The notes beneath the pieces were generated by a model. It worked only from the letters and a program-made list of their open reading frames with translations. It was not told where the DNA came from and made no database searches. Shown here one piece after another: positions 42,346 through 51,663 of a stretch of 64,000 nucleotides of DNA. Made by a program: the position numbers and the translations under genes. Origin of the DNA: Kitasatospora sp. SUK 42 (lineage in GTDB: Bacteria > Actinomycetota > Actinomycetes > Streptomycetales > Streptomycetaceae); the NCBI RefSeq assembly GCF_015776785.2, contig NZ_LFMD02000003.1, forward strand, positions 397,798-461,797, given 5' to 3'. The first letter of the stretch is position 1. The number at the start of each line of letters is the position of its first letter.

Positions 42346-43584
42346 GTGCGTCATCGTTCAGCAGTTGTCGTGAGCATTGCCGTGATCGGCGCCCTCAGCC
42401 TCAGCGCCTGCGGCTCCCGCGGTGAGAAGAAGAACGCCGACGGCGGCAACAACGGCGGTTCCGACGTCACCGTCGTCATCGGCGTCGACGCCCCGCTCAC
42501 CGGCGACCTCTCCGCCCTCGGCCTCGGCATCCGCAACTCCGCGGACCTCGCGGTCAAGAAGGCCAACGAGGCGCACGAGGTCCAGGGCGTCAAGTTCGAG
42601 ATCAAGGCCCTCGACGACACCGGCAAGCCCGCCCCCGGCCAGCAGAACGCCACCCAACTGGTCGGCGACTCCAAGGTGCTCGGCGTCGTCGGCCCGCTCA
42701 ACTCCAGCGTGGCGCAGTCGATGCAGCAGATCTTCGACGACGCGAACCTGGTCGAGGTCTCCCCCGCCAACACCGGCGTCGCCCTCAGCCAGGGCGAGCA
42801 GTGGGCCACCGGCCAGAAGAAGCGGCCCTTCAAGTCCTACTTCCGCACCGCCACCACCGACGCCGTCCAGGGCCCCTTCGCCGCCCAGTTCCTCTACACC
42901 GACGCCAAGAAGACCAAGGTCTTCCTGATCGACGACCAGAAGACCTACGGCGCCGGCCTCGCGGGCACCTTCAAGGGCGAGTTCACCAAGCTCGGCGGCA
43001 CCATCGTCGGCGAGGAGCACGTCAACCCCGACGACCGCGACTTCTCCGCCATCGTCACCAAGGTCAAGAACTCCGGCGCCGACGCCGTCTACTACGGCGG
43101 CGAGTACCCCGCCGCCGGCCCGCTCTCCCTCCAGCTCAAGGACGCCGGCGCCACCATCCCCCTGATGGGCGGCGACGGCATCCAGAGCGCCGACTTCATC
43201 AAGCTCAACCCCAAGAGCCAGGGCGACTTCGCCACCGCCGTCGGCCTGCCCGTCGAATCCCTCGACACCGCCAAGAAGTACATCGCCGACTACAAGGCGG
43301 CCGGCTACAAGGACGCCTACGAGACCTACGGCGGCTACTCCTACGACAGCACCTGGGCCATCATCCAGGCCGTCAAGAACGTCGTGAAGGACAACAACGG
43401 CAAGCTCCCCGGCAGCGACGCCCGCACCGCCGTCCGCAACGCCGTCCAGAAGGTCACCTTCGACGGCGTCACCGGCACCGTCTCCTTCGACGAGTACGGC
43501 GACACCACCAACAAGCAGCTCACCGTCTACACCGTCAAGGACGGCAAGTGGGCCGTGGAGAAGTCCGGCACCTTCAAGGGCTGA
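42346..43584 (+). CDS. livK: Branched-chain amino acid ABC transporter, substrate-binding lipoprotein
   Basis: 412 residues from a GTG with AAGGGGA upstream. The lipoprotein signal is MRHRSAVVVSIAVIGALSLSACGS (lipobox LSAC, Cys22, written here up to its end only for orientation). The mature protein has the type-I periplasmic-binding fold: VTVVIGVDAPLTGDLSALG, LGVVGPLNSSVAQSMQQIFDDANL and VFLIDDQKTYGAGLAGTF. It captures Leu/Ile/Val or related amino acids at the membrane surface and passes them to LivHM. It is first in a five-gene operon; a strong hairpin separates it from livH. Lys-rich, highly biased codons fit high expression. Confidence 0.95.
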   Translation: MRHRSAVVVSIAVIGALSLSACGSRGEKKNADGGNNGGSDVTVVIGVDAPLTGDLSALGLGIRNSADLAVKKANEAHEVQGVKFEIKALDDTGKPAPGQQNATQLVGDSKVLGVVGPLNSSVAQSMQQIFDDANLVEVSPANTGVALSQGEQWATGQKKRPFKSYFRTATTDAVQGPFAAQFLYTDAKKTKVFLIDDQKTYGAGLAGTFKGEFTKLGGTIVGEEHVNPDDRDFSAIVTKVKNSGADAVYYGGEYPAAGPLSLQLKDAGATIPLMGGDGIQSADFIKLNPKSQGDFATAVGLPVESLDTAKKYIADYKAAGYKDAYETYGGYSYDSTWAIIQAVKNVVKDNNGKLPGSDARTAVRNAVQKVTFDGVTGTVSFDEYGDTTNKQLTVYTVKDGKWAVEKSGTFKG

Positions 43585-43660
43585 CACCCCTCTACTGACG
43601 TTCCGTCACCAAGCGGACCAGCAACAACACTTACCGCCAAAGAACCACAGCACCACAGCA

Positions 43661-43695
43661 CGCGCGCGGGGGCGCCACCAGTGCCCCCGCGCGCG
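43661..43695 (+). terminator. Intercistronic hairpin between livK and livH
   Basis: Perfect 13-bp stem CGCGCGCGGGGGC / GCCCCCGCGCGCG with a nine-base loop, within the 164-bp gap. It probably terminates most transcripts or protects the livK mRNA end, giving more binding protein than permease. Confidence 0.75.
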
Positions 43696-43748
43696 CCCAC
43701 ATCCACCACCCACGCGGACACCCCCGAACGCACTACGGAGGCCCAGCG

Positions 43749-44678
43749 GTGCACGACCTACCGCAGCAGCTGGCCAACGGCCTGATCCTCGGCGCCCTCT
43801 ACGGACTCGTCGCGATCGGCTACACGATGGTCTACGGCATCGTCCAGCTCATCAACTTCGCCCACGGCGAGATCGTCATGGTCGGCGGCTTCGGCGCCCT
43901 GACCGCCTACCTCGCCCTCCCCGGCGGCACCACCCTGTGGCTGGCCCTGCCACTCATGCTCATCGCCGGCATCCTGGTCTCCACCCTCACCGCCGTCGCC
44001 GCCGAACGCTTCGCCTACCGGCCGCTGCGCAACGCCCCCCGACTCGCCCCGCTGATCACCGCGATCGGGCTGTCCATCTTCCTCCAGCAACTCGTCTTCT
44101 CCTTCTACCCCGACGCCAAGAAGGCCCGGGTCTTCCCCAAGATCCCCGGCGACCCCTTCTCCCTCGGCTCCGTCACCATCCAGCGCAGCGACCTCTTCCT
44201 GATCATCGCCGCCCCGCTGTGCATGCTCGCCCTCGGCTGGTTCGTCACCCGCACCCGCTCCGGCCGCGCCATGCAGGCCACCAGCCAGGACCCGGACACC
44301 GCCAAGCTCATGGGCATCGACACCGACCGGATCATCGTCATGGCCTTCGCCATCGGCGCCGCCTTCGCCGCCGTCGCCGCCGTCGCCTACGGACTGCGCA
44401 GCGGCCAGGTCGACTTCCGCATGGGCTTCATCCTCGGCCTCAAGGCCTTCACCGCCGCCGTCCTCGGCGGCATCGGCAACATCTACGGCGCCATGCTCGG
44501 CGGCATCGCCCTCGGCCTCGCCGAAGCCCTCGCCACCGGCTACATCCAGCACCTGCCCGGCATGCACCTCTTCGGAGGCGGCGCATGGAAGGACGTCTGG
44601 GCCTTCGTACTCCTCATCCTCGTGCTCCTCGTCCGGCCCCAGGGCCTGCTCGGCGAGCGCGTCGCGGACAGGGCGTGA
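43749..44678 (+). CDS. livH: Branched-chain amino acid ABC transporter, permease LivH
   Basis: 309 residues, about eight membrane helices. The LivH pattern is clear: NGLILGALYGLVAIGYTMVYGIVQLINFAHGE at the start (split by helices), ATSQDPDTAKLMGIDTDRII (the cytoplasmic loop contacting the ATPases) and the ending VLLVRPQGLLGERVADRA. It forms the membrane channel with LivM. The GTG start has GGAGG upstream, and its stop overlaps the next start (GTGA). Confidence 0.95.
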   Translation: MHDLPQQLANGLILGALYGLVAIGYTMVYGIVQLINFAHGEIVMVGGFGALTAYLALPGGTTLWLALPLMLIAGILVSTLTAVAAERFAYRPLRNAPRLAPLITAIGLSIFLQQLVFSFYPDAKKARVFPKIPGDPFSLGSVTIQRSDLFLIIAAPLCMLALGWFVTRTRSGRAMQATSQDPDTAKLMGIDTDRIIVMAFAIGAAFAAVAAVAYGLRSGQVDFRMGFILGLKAFTAAVLGGIGNIYGAMLGGIALGLAEALATGYIQHLPGMHLFGGGAWKDVWAFVLLILVLLVRPQGLLGERVADRA

Positions 44679-46605
44679 CCACCATGACCACCACCGAGAC
44701 CGCCCCGGTCATCCCCCTCCCCGCCCGCGCCGCCACGACCCTCACCGGCCTCGGCGCCCTCGCCACCGCCGCCTCCGCCGCCCTCCCCTGGACCTGGACC
44801 AGCGACTTCCCCGGCGACCTCACCTACACCGGCGCCCCCGCCGGCCTCCAATGGCTCGCCATCGCCGCCGGCGTCCTCACCCTCGTCCTCCTCCTCGCCA
44901 CCCAGGGCACCCCCGGACTGCGCTGGGCCGCCCCCACCCGCAGCAACAACGCCGTCCTCCTCGCCGCCACCGGCGCCCTCGCCGTCGCCGCCTACTCCGT
45001 CACCGCCATCACCGTCGAACTCGGCGGCCTCGCCAACCTCGAACCCGGCGGCTGGATCCTCGCCGGCGGCGGCCTGCTCACCGTCCTCGGCGCCCTCGGC
45101 CTCCCCCTCGACCGCCGCACCGCCGTACCCGTCCGCATCCTCGACAAGCGGCTCTTCCTCCTCCTCCCCGCCGCCCCCCTCGGCTGGTACGGCGCCCACG
45201 CCATCCCCGACGACCAGCCCGTCGCCCCCGTCATGACCGCCCTGTCCGGCGCCCTCGCCATCGCCGCCGGCGCCGTCCTGCTCCTCCAACTCGGCCACCT
45301 CGCCAACAGCTGGCTGCGCCTCGGCAAGGCCGACCGCCCGCTGCCCCCGCCGCGCCGACTCCCCTCCTGGGTCGAAGTCCTGGTCATCATCGCCGCCTTC
45401 GGCGCCGGCCTGTACGCGATCACCTTCGGCATCGACACCGAGTACGGCGAACTCTTCACCGGCTACCTGCTGCTCGCCGCCCTCGTCGCCGCCGCGCTCA
45501 CCCGCTCCGGCCTGATCACCCGGCTCCGCACACTGACCGTCCAGCACCGCCCGGTCACCACCGGCGCCGCCTTCGCCGCCGCCGCGAGCTTCCCGTTCAC
45601 CCAGAGCAGCGACCAGTACACCTCGGTCGCCACCAACATCCTGATCTTCGCCACCGTCGCCCTCGGCCTCAACATCGTCGTCGGCCTGGCCGGCCTGCTC
45701 GACCTCGGGTACGTCGCCTTCCTCGGCGTCGGCGCCTACGCCGCCGCCCTGGTCTCCGGCTCCCCCGCCTCCCCCATCCACGTCCAGTTCCCGTTCTGGG
45801 CCGCGATGCTCACCGGCGCCGCCGTCTCCATGGTCTTCGGCGTCCTCATCGGCGCCCCCACCCTGCGACTGCGCGGCGACTACCTCGCCATCGTCACCCT
45901 CGGCTTCGGCGAGATCTTCCGCATCACCATGCTCAACCTCAACGGCACCACCGGACCCAAGGTCACCAACGGCTCCAACGGCATCCCCCGCATCCCCGAC
46001 CTGGAGATCCTCGGCTTCGACCTCGGCAAACCCCACACCGTCGCCGGCATCGAACTCGGCCGCTTCTCCAACTACTACCTGCTGATGCTCCTGGTCACCG
46101 CCCTGGTCGTGCTCGTCTTCGCCCGGGTCGGCAACTCCCGCATCGGCCGCGCCTGGGTCGCCATCCGCGAGGACGAGACCGCCGCCGAAGCCATGGGCAT
46201 CAACGGCTTCCGCCTCAAACTGCTCGCCTTCGCCCTCGGCGCCTGCCTCGCCGGCCTGGCCGGCACCGTCCAGGCCCACGTCAGCTACACCGTCACCCCC
46301 GACCAGTACACCTTCGCCGACGCCCTGCCGCCCAACTCCGCCTTCCTGCTCGCCGCCGTCATCCTCGGCGGCATGGGCACCATCAGCGGCCCCCTCGTCG
46401 GCGCCACCCTCCTCTTCCTCATCCCGAAGAAGCTCGAATTCCTCTCCGACTACCAGCTCCTCGCCTTCGGCGCCGCCCTCATCGTCCTGATGCGCGTCCG
46501 CCCCGAAGGCCTCATCCCCAACCGGCGCCGACAGCTCGAATTCCACGAGGCCGCCACCCCGGCCCCGCCCACCGGCGAGCCGACCGCACTCACCAAGGCA
46601 GGGGC

Positions 46606-46609
<4 letters not shown>
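44675..46609 (+). CDS. livM: Branched-chain amino acid ABC transporter, permease LivM (long form)
   Basis: 644 residues. The C-terminal 330 or so are a standard LivM domain (NIVVGLAGLLDLGYVAFLGVGAYAAAL; VAIREDETAAEAMGINGFRLKLLAFALGA; GGMGTISGPLVGATLLF). The N-terminal 300 residues add six or more membrane helices with an Ala/Leu-rich sequence. This extension is common in streptomycete LivM; its role is unknown. The GTG at 44675 overlaps the livH stop; the ATG at 44684 is an equally possible start. Confidence 0.93.
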
Positions 46610-47423
<814 letters not shown>

Positions 47424-47427
<4 letters not shown>

Positions 47428-48140
47428 CCGCACTCCTGGAGGTCGAGGACCTCCGCGTCGCCTACGGCAAGATCGAAGCCGTCAAGGGCATCAGCTTCAC
47501 CGTCAACCAGGGCGAGGTCACCACCCTCATCGGCACCAACGGCGCCGGCAAGACCACCACCCTGCGCACCCTCTCTGGCCTGCTCAAGCCCACCGCCGGC
47601 CGCATCACCTTCGACGGACAGGACCTGGCCTCCGTACCGGCGCACAAGATCGTCGCCCTCGGCCTCGCCCACTCCCCCGAGGGCCGGCACATCTTCCCCC
47701 GGATGACCATCGAGGAGAACCTCCTCCTCGGCGCCTTCCTGCGCACCGACAGCGCCGGCATCGCGGCGGACGTCGAACGCGCCTACGCCCTCTTCCCCAT
47801 CCTCGGCGAACGCCGCAAGCAGGCCGCGGGAACGCTCTCGGGCGGCGAGCAGCAGATGCTCGCCATGGGGCGGGCGCTGATGTCCCAGCCCAAACTGCTC
47901 ATGCTGGACGAGCCCTCGATGGGCCTCTCGCCGCTGATGATGCAGAAGATCATGTCCACCATCGTCGAGCTGAAGGCGTCCGGTACGACCATCCTCCTGG
48001 TCGAGCAGAACGCCCAGGCCGCCCTGTCGCTGTCCGACCGCGGCTACGTCATGGAGACCGGCAGCATCGTCCTCTCCGGCACCGGCGCCGACCTGCTGCA
48101 CGACGAGTCCGTCCGCAAGGCCTACCTCGGCGAGGACTGA
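47424..48140 (+). CDS. livF: Branched-chain amino acid ABC transporter, ATPase LivF
   Basis: 238 residues. Opens LLEVEDLRVAYGKIEAVKGISF, Walker A GTNGAGKTTTLRTLSG, LivF-specific AHSPEGRHIFPRMTIEENLLLG, signature LSGGEQQMLAMGRALM, Walker B LLMLDEPSMGLSPLM, and VEQNAQAALSLSDRGYVMETG. The GTG start overlaps the livG stop. It is the last gene of the operon and is followed by a shared terminator. Confidence 0.95.
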
Positions 48141-48152
48141 CCACACAGACGA

Positions 48153-48185
48153 AGGGGCCCGACGGATCCAATCCGCCGGGCCCCT
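48153..48185. terminator. Bidirectional terminator between livF and the ANTAR gene
   Basis: 15-base arms AGGGGCCCGACGGAT / ATCCGCCGGGCCCCT with one mismatch and loop CCA, placed between two convergent genes. Confidence 0.85.
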
Positions 48186-48194
48186 CTCCACGTC

Positions 48195-48851
48195 CTACTC
48201 GGACTTGCCCTCTTCCGCCTTCTTGCGGTCCTGGGCCTCGCCCTCCTCGATGACCGCCTCGGCCACCGCGGCCATCGTCATCCGCCGGTCCATCGAGGTC
48301 TTCTGGATCCACCGGAACGCGGCCGGCTCGTTCAGCCCGAACTTGGTCTGCAGCACACCCTTCGCCCGGTCCACCAGCTTCCGGGTCTCCAGCCGCTGGG
48401 TGAGATCCCCGATCTCCTTCTCCAGCTCCCGCATCTCGGTGTACCGCGACACCGCCATCTCGATCGCCGGCACCAGGTCCGACTTCGAGAACGGCTTGAC
48501 GATGTACGCCATCGCGCCCGCGTCACGGGCCCGGTCCACCAGCTCCCGCTGCGAGAACGCCGTCAGCATCAGCACCGGCGCCAGGTGCTTCTCGTGGATC
48601 TGCTCGGCGGCGGAGAGCCCGTCCAGGACCGGCATCTTCACGTCGAAGATCGCCAGATCCGGCCTCAGCTCCTCCACGAGCCGCACCGCCGTCTCCCCGT
48701 CGCCCGCTTCCCCGACGACGACGTACCCCTCCTCTTCGAGCATCTCCTTGAGGTCAAGACGGATCAGCGCCTCGTCCTCGGCGATCACAATCCGGGTGAT
48801 CTGGGGCGAATCGGTCTCAAGCGGCTGCGCCTGCTCGTCGGCGGTGCTCAC
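48195..48851 (-). CDS. pdtaR: ANTAR-domain response regulator (PdtaR/AmiR-NasT type)
   Basis: 218 residues. The receiver domain (about 18-135) shows VIAEDEALIRLDLKEML, phosphoacceptor Asp70 in LAIFDVKMP, Thr in VLMLTAFSQ and Lys in YIVKPFSKSDL. A coiled-coil leads to the C-terminal ANTAR domain (RLETRKLVDRAKGVLQTKF, AAFRWIQKTSMDRRMTMAAVAEAV), which binds paired RNA hairpins to stop transcription termination. In mycobacteria the PdtaS kinase drives it; no kinase is adjacent here. The GTG at 48851 has TAGGAG five bases upstream. Conserved location beside the tRNA and pyk in streptomycetes. Confidence 0.93.
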   Translation of the reverse strand: MSTADEQAQPLETDSPQITRIVIAEDEALIRLDLKEMLEEEGYVVVGEAGDGETAVRLVEELRPDLAIFDVKMPVLDGLSAAEQIHEKHLAPVLMLTAFSQRELVDRARDAGAMAYIVKPFSKSDLVPAIEMAVSRYTEMRELEKEIGDLTQRLETRKLVDRAKGVLQTKFGLNEPAAFRWIQKTSMDRRMTMAAVAEAVIEEGEAQDRKKAEEGKSE

Positions 48852-48949
48852 GGGGCTCCTAGTTCCGGCGGGGTACTGCATGCACGAGAGTACCTAGACA
48901 CGGTATGTTTGGTGTCGCAGGGTCGGAGGCAACCTTCGAAACCGCGGAT

Positions 48950-49022
48950 GCCCCGATAGCCCAGCGGGAGAGGCGATGGTCTCAAACACCATACAGCGTG
49001 GGTTCGAATCCCACTCGGGGCA
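48950..49022 (+). tRNA. tRNA with anticodon CAA (Leu by codon), short variable arm
   Basis: Full cloverleaf of 73 nt: acceptor GCCCCGA / TCGGGGC with discriminator A, D arm in GCCCAGCGGGAGAGGC, anticodon stem ATGGT / ACCAT around loop CTCAAAC (anticodon CAA), variable loop ACAGC, and T arm GTGGG-TTCGAAT-CCCAC. CCA is not encoded. The anticodon reads UUG, but leucine tRNAs normally have a long class II variable arm, which is missing here. No intron. A TATGTT at 48904 may be its -10. Confidence 0.88.
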
Positions 49023-49065
49023 CTTTTCCTTCGAATCGAAGGAAGACTGATTCGGTCCAGTCATG

Positions 49066-49097
49066 AGAGAGCTTCACTCGCCCGAGTGAAGCTCTCT
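49066..49097 (+). terminator. Terminator downstream of the tRNA
   Basis: Perfect 15-bp stem AGAGAGCTTCACTCG / CGAGTGAAGCTCTCT with CC loop, followed by TCGTTTG. It ends just before the LAGLIDADG-type gene. Confidence 0.85.
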
Positions 49098-49141
49098 TCG
49101 TTTGCGTGCCAACGTTCACCCAATCATGCAGCCTCGGCCAC

Positions 49142-49915
49142 ATGTACGACATGGCCACGCGGCAGCGAGCGCTCGACCTTCACGCATCCGGCCTGACCTT
49201 CAGCCAAGTCAGCCGTGCGACCGGAATATCCCGATACGCGATACGCGACTGGGCATCCGGTGCCATACCCAGTCCGCGCACGACCGCCGAGTGCCCGGCC
49301 AGCGACGACCGGCTCGACCCCTCACGCCCACGTACCGACTACGCCTATCTCCTCGGCCTATACCTCGGCGACGGCTGCATCAGCGAGGGCCGCCGCAGGG
49401 TCTACGCCCTCCGCATCGCCTGTTGTGACAGTTGGCCCGGCCTCATCGAGGAGTGCGTGCGCGCCGTCTCCGCCGTCATGCCGCACAACAAGGTCAACCG
49501 TGTCAGTGCTCCAGGCTGCACCAGCATCGTCAGCACTAGCAAACACTGGCCGTGCCTCTTCCCTCAGCACGGCCCCGGCCCGAAGCACCTGCGGCCGATC
49601 GTCCTCGCCGCCTGGCAGCAGGAGATCGTCGATGCACACCCGTGGGAGTTCCTTCGCGGCCTGATCCACTCCGACGGCTGCCGCATCACCAACTGGGCCA
49701 CCCGCACCGTGGACGGCGTCAAGAAGCGCTACGAGTACCCGCGCTACTTCTTCACCAACACCTCAGCTGACATCATCAGCCTCTTCACCGCCACCCTCGA
49801 CGCCGTCGGCGTCCAGTGGAAGCCCGCCTCCCGGTCCAATGGCGGCTTCAACATCTCCGTCGCCCGCAAGGACTCCGTCGCCCTCATGGACGCCCACATC
49901 GGCCCCAAGTACTGA
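49142..49915 (+). CDS. LAGLIDADG-type protein with helix-turn-helix, next to a tRNA
   Basis: 257 residues. An N-terminal helix-turn-helix (ATRQRALDLHASGLTFSQVS, then TGISRYAIRDWASG) is followed by two LAGLIDADG-type helices: AYLLGLYLGDGCISEG (near 74) and FLRGLIHSDGCRITN (near 178), each with the acidic residue in place. This is the structure of a homing endonuclease or a WhiA-like derivative. It is free-standing, not within an intron or intein. A similar gene sits beside this tRNA in other streptomycetes as I recall. The start is uncertain (49106 or 49151 are alternatives) and no ribosome-binding site is obvious. Confidence 0.82.
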   Translation: MYDMATRQRALDLHASGLTFSQVSRATGISRYAIRDWASGAIPSPRTTAECPASDDRLDPSRPRTDYAYLLGLYLGDGCISEGRRRVYALRIACCDSWPGLIEECVRAVSAVMPHNKVNRVSAPGCTSIVSTSKHWPCLFPQHGPGPKHLRPIVLAAWQQEIVDAHPWEFLRGLIHSDGCRITNWATRTVDGVKKRYEYPRYFFTNTSADIISLFTATLDAVGVQWKPASRSNGGFNISVARKDSVALMDAHIGPKY

Positions 49916-49922
49916 GAGCGGC

Positions 49923-49948
49923 GCGGCCCTTCCCCCTGGAAGGGCCGC
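49923..49948. terminator. Bidirectional terminator between the LAGLIDADG-type gene and pyk
   Basis: 11-bp perfect stem GCGGCCCTTCC / GGAAGGGCCGC with loop CCCT between two convergent stops. Confidence 0.8.
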
Positions 49949-49963
49949 CCCGCCCGAGGAGCG

Positions 49964-51394
49964 TCAGTCGTCCAGGGTCCCCACGTGGTGGACGCGGACG
50001 AGGTTGGTGGAGCCGGCGAGGCCGGGGGGTGAGCCGGCGGTGATGACGACGATGTCGCCCTTCTGACAGCGGCCCAGGGACAGCAGGGCCGCGTCGACCT
50101 GTTCGACCATCTGGTCCGTCGTCGGGGCGAAGGGGCCGAGGAAGGTCTCCACGCCCCAGGTGACGGCGAGTTGGCTCCGCACGGCCGGCTCGTAGGTGAA
50201 GGCCAGCACCGGAATCGGCGAGCGGTAGCGGGTCAGCCGGCGCGCGGTGTCGCCGGACTGGGTGAAGGCGATGAGGTACTTGGCGTGCAGGAAGTCGCCG
50301 ATCTCGGCGGCCGCGCGGGCGACGGCGCCGCCCTGGGTTCGCGGCTTGCTGCCGACGGTCAGCGGGGGCAGTCCGGCGGCCAGGATGTCGTTCTCGGAGG
50401 CCTCGATGATCCGGGCCATGGTCTTGACCGTTTCGACCGGGTACTTGCCGACCGAGGTCTCCCCGGAGAGCATCACCGCGTCCGTCCCGTCCAGGACGGC
50501 GTTGGCGACGTCCGAGGCCTCGGCGCGGGTGGGCCGGGAGGCGTTGATCATCGAGTCGAGCATCTGGGTCGCGACGATGACCGGCTTGGCGTTGCGCTTG
50601 GCGAGCTTGACGGCGCGCTTCTGGACCAGCGGGACCTGTTCGAGGGGCATCTCCACGCCCAGGTCCCCGCGGGCCACCATGATGCCGTCGAAGGCGTCCA
50701 CGATGGACTCCAGGTTCTCGACCGCCTGCGGCTTCTCGATCTTGGCGATGACCGGGACGAACCGCCCCTCCTCCGCCATCACCCGGTGGACGTCCTCGAT
50801 GTCGCGCCCGGTGCGGACGAAGGAGAGCGCGACGAGGTCGGCGCCGGCGCGCAGCCCCCACCGCAGGTCGGCGACGTCCTTGTCGCTGAGTGCGGGGACG
50901 GAGACGGCGACGCCGGGGAGGTTGAGGCCCTTGTGGTCGGAGACCAGTCCGCCCTCGATGACGAGGCACCGCACGTGCGGCCCGTCGACGGCGACGACCT
51001 CCAGGGTGACGCGTCCGTCGTCGACGAGGATGCGTTCGCCGCGGCTGACGTCCCCGGCGAGGCCCGCGTAGGTGGTGCCGCAGATGTCCTTGTCCCCCAC
51101 GACGCCGTTGTCGGTGGAGATGGTGAACTCGTCGCCGCGTTCAAGGAGTACGGGCCCGTGGGCGAAGGTGTCGAGCCGGATCTTCGGGCCTTGAAGGTCG
51201 ACGAGGACGCCGACGCTGCGGCCGGTCTCGTCGGCGGCCTTGCGGACGCGGCGGTAGCGTTCCTCGTGTTCGGCGTGCGAGCCGTGACTGAGGTTGAATC
51301 GGGCGACGTCCATCCCGGCGTCGACCAGGGCCTTGATCTGGTCGTACGAGTCGGTGGCCGGCCCGAGGGTGCAGACGATTTTTGCTCGGCGCAT
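49964..51394 (-). CDS. pyk: Pyruvate kinase
   Basis: Converts phosphoenolpyruvate and ADP to pyruvate and ATP. 476 residues. Opens MRRAKIVCTLGPATDSYDQI, with MDVARFNLSHGSHAEH, VDLQGPKIRL, the metal/PEP motif VIAKIEKPQAVENL (active-site Lys), IMVARGDLGVEMP and MLDSMINASRPTRAEASDVANAVLDGTDAVMLSGE. The allosteric C-domain ends at the stop. The ATG at 51394 agrees with other actinobacterial enzymes; TACCCT lies seven bases upstream, so it may be leaderless. It is divergent from the substrate-binding/VWA unit. Confidence 0.97.
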   Translation of the reverse strand: MRRAKIVCTLGPATDSYDQIKALVDAGMDVARFNLSHGSHAEHEERYRRVRKAADETGRSVGVLVDLQGPKIRLDTFAHGPVLLERGDEFTISTDNGVVGDKDICGTTYAGLAGDVSRGERILVDDGRVTLEVVAVDGPHVRCLVIEGGLVSDHKGLNLPGVAVSVPALSDKDVADLRWGLRAGADLVALSFVRTGRDIEDVHRVMAEEGRFVPVIAKIEKPQAVENLESIVDAFDGIMVARGDLGVEMPLEQVPLVQKRAVKLAKRNAKPVIVATQMLDSMINASRPTRAEASDVANAVLDGTDAVMLSGETSVGKYPVETVKTMARIIEASENDILAAGLPPLTVGSKPRTQGGAVARAAAEIGDFLHAKYLIAFTQSGDTARRLTRYRSPIPVLAFTYEPAVRSQLAVTWGVETFLGPFAPTTDQMVEQVDAALLSLGRCQKGDIVVITAGSPPGLAGSTNLVRVHHVGTLDD

Positions 51395-51663
51395 ACTGCT
51401 GAGGGTAGGCATTACCGGCGCGTAACCACGACGCGGGTCCGGACTGCGGGATGACCGTTGCGGTAAGGCGAGTTGAACAATCTGACACGGACTCGGACCG
51501 GTGTGCGAGGGCCGTGCGGACGCCACCGGCCGATGCGATTCCGTGAAACGGTGTTCACCCGTGGTTCATCGTTGATTCCGCCTCCGCTCCCCGCCCGGCG
51601 AGACGCTCTTCACCCCCGGGTGACCACCCGGACGATGCAGCGGACGAGGGGGAAACGCTCGCG

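Noticed and set aside
48950..49100. tRNA as an integration (att) site
   Set aside because: No integrase gene and no downstream direct repeat of the tRNA 3' end were seen; the neighbouring protein is of LAGLIDADG type, not a recombinase.
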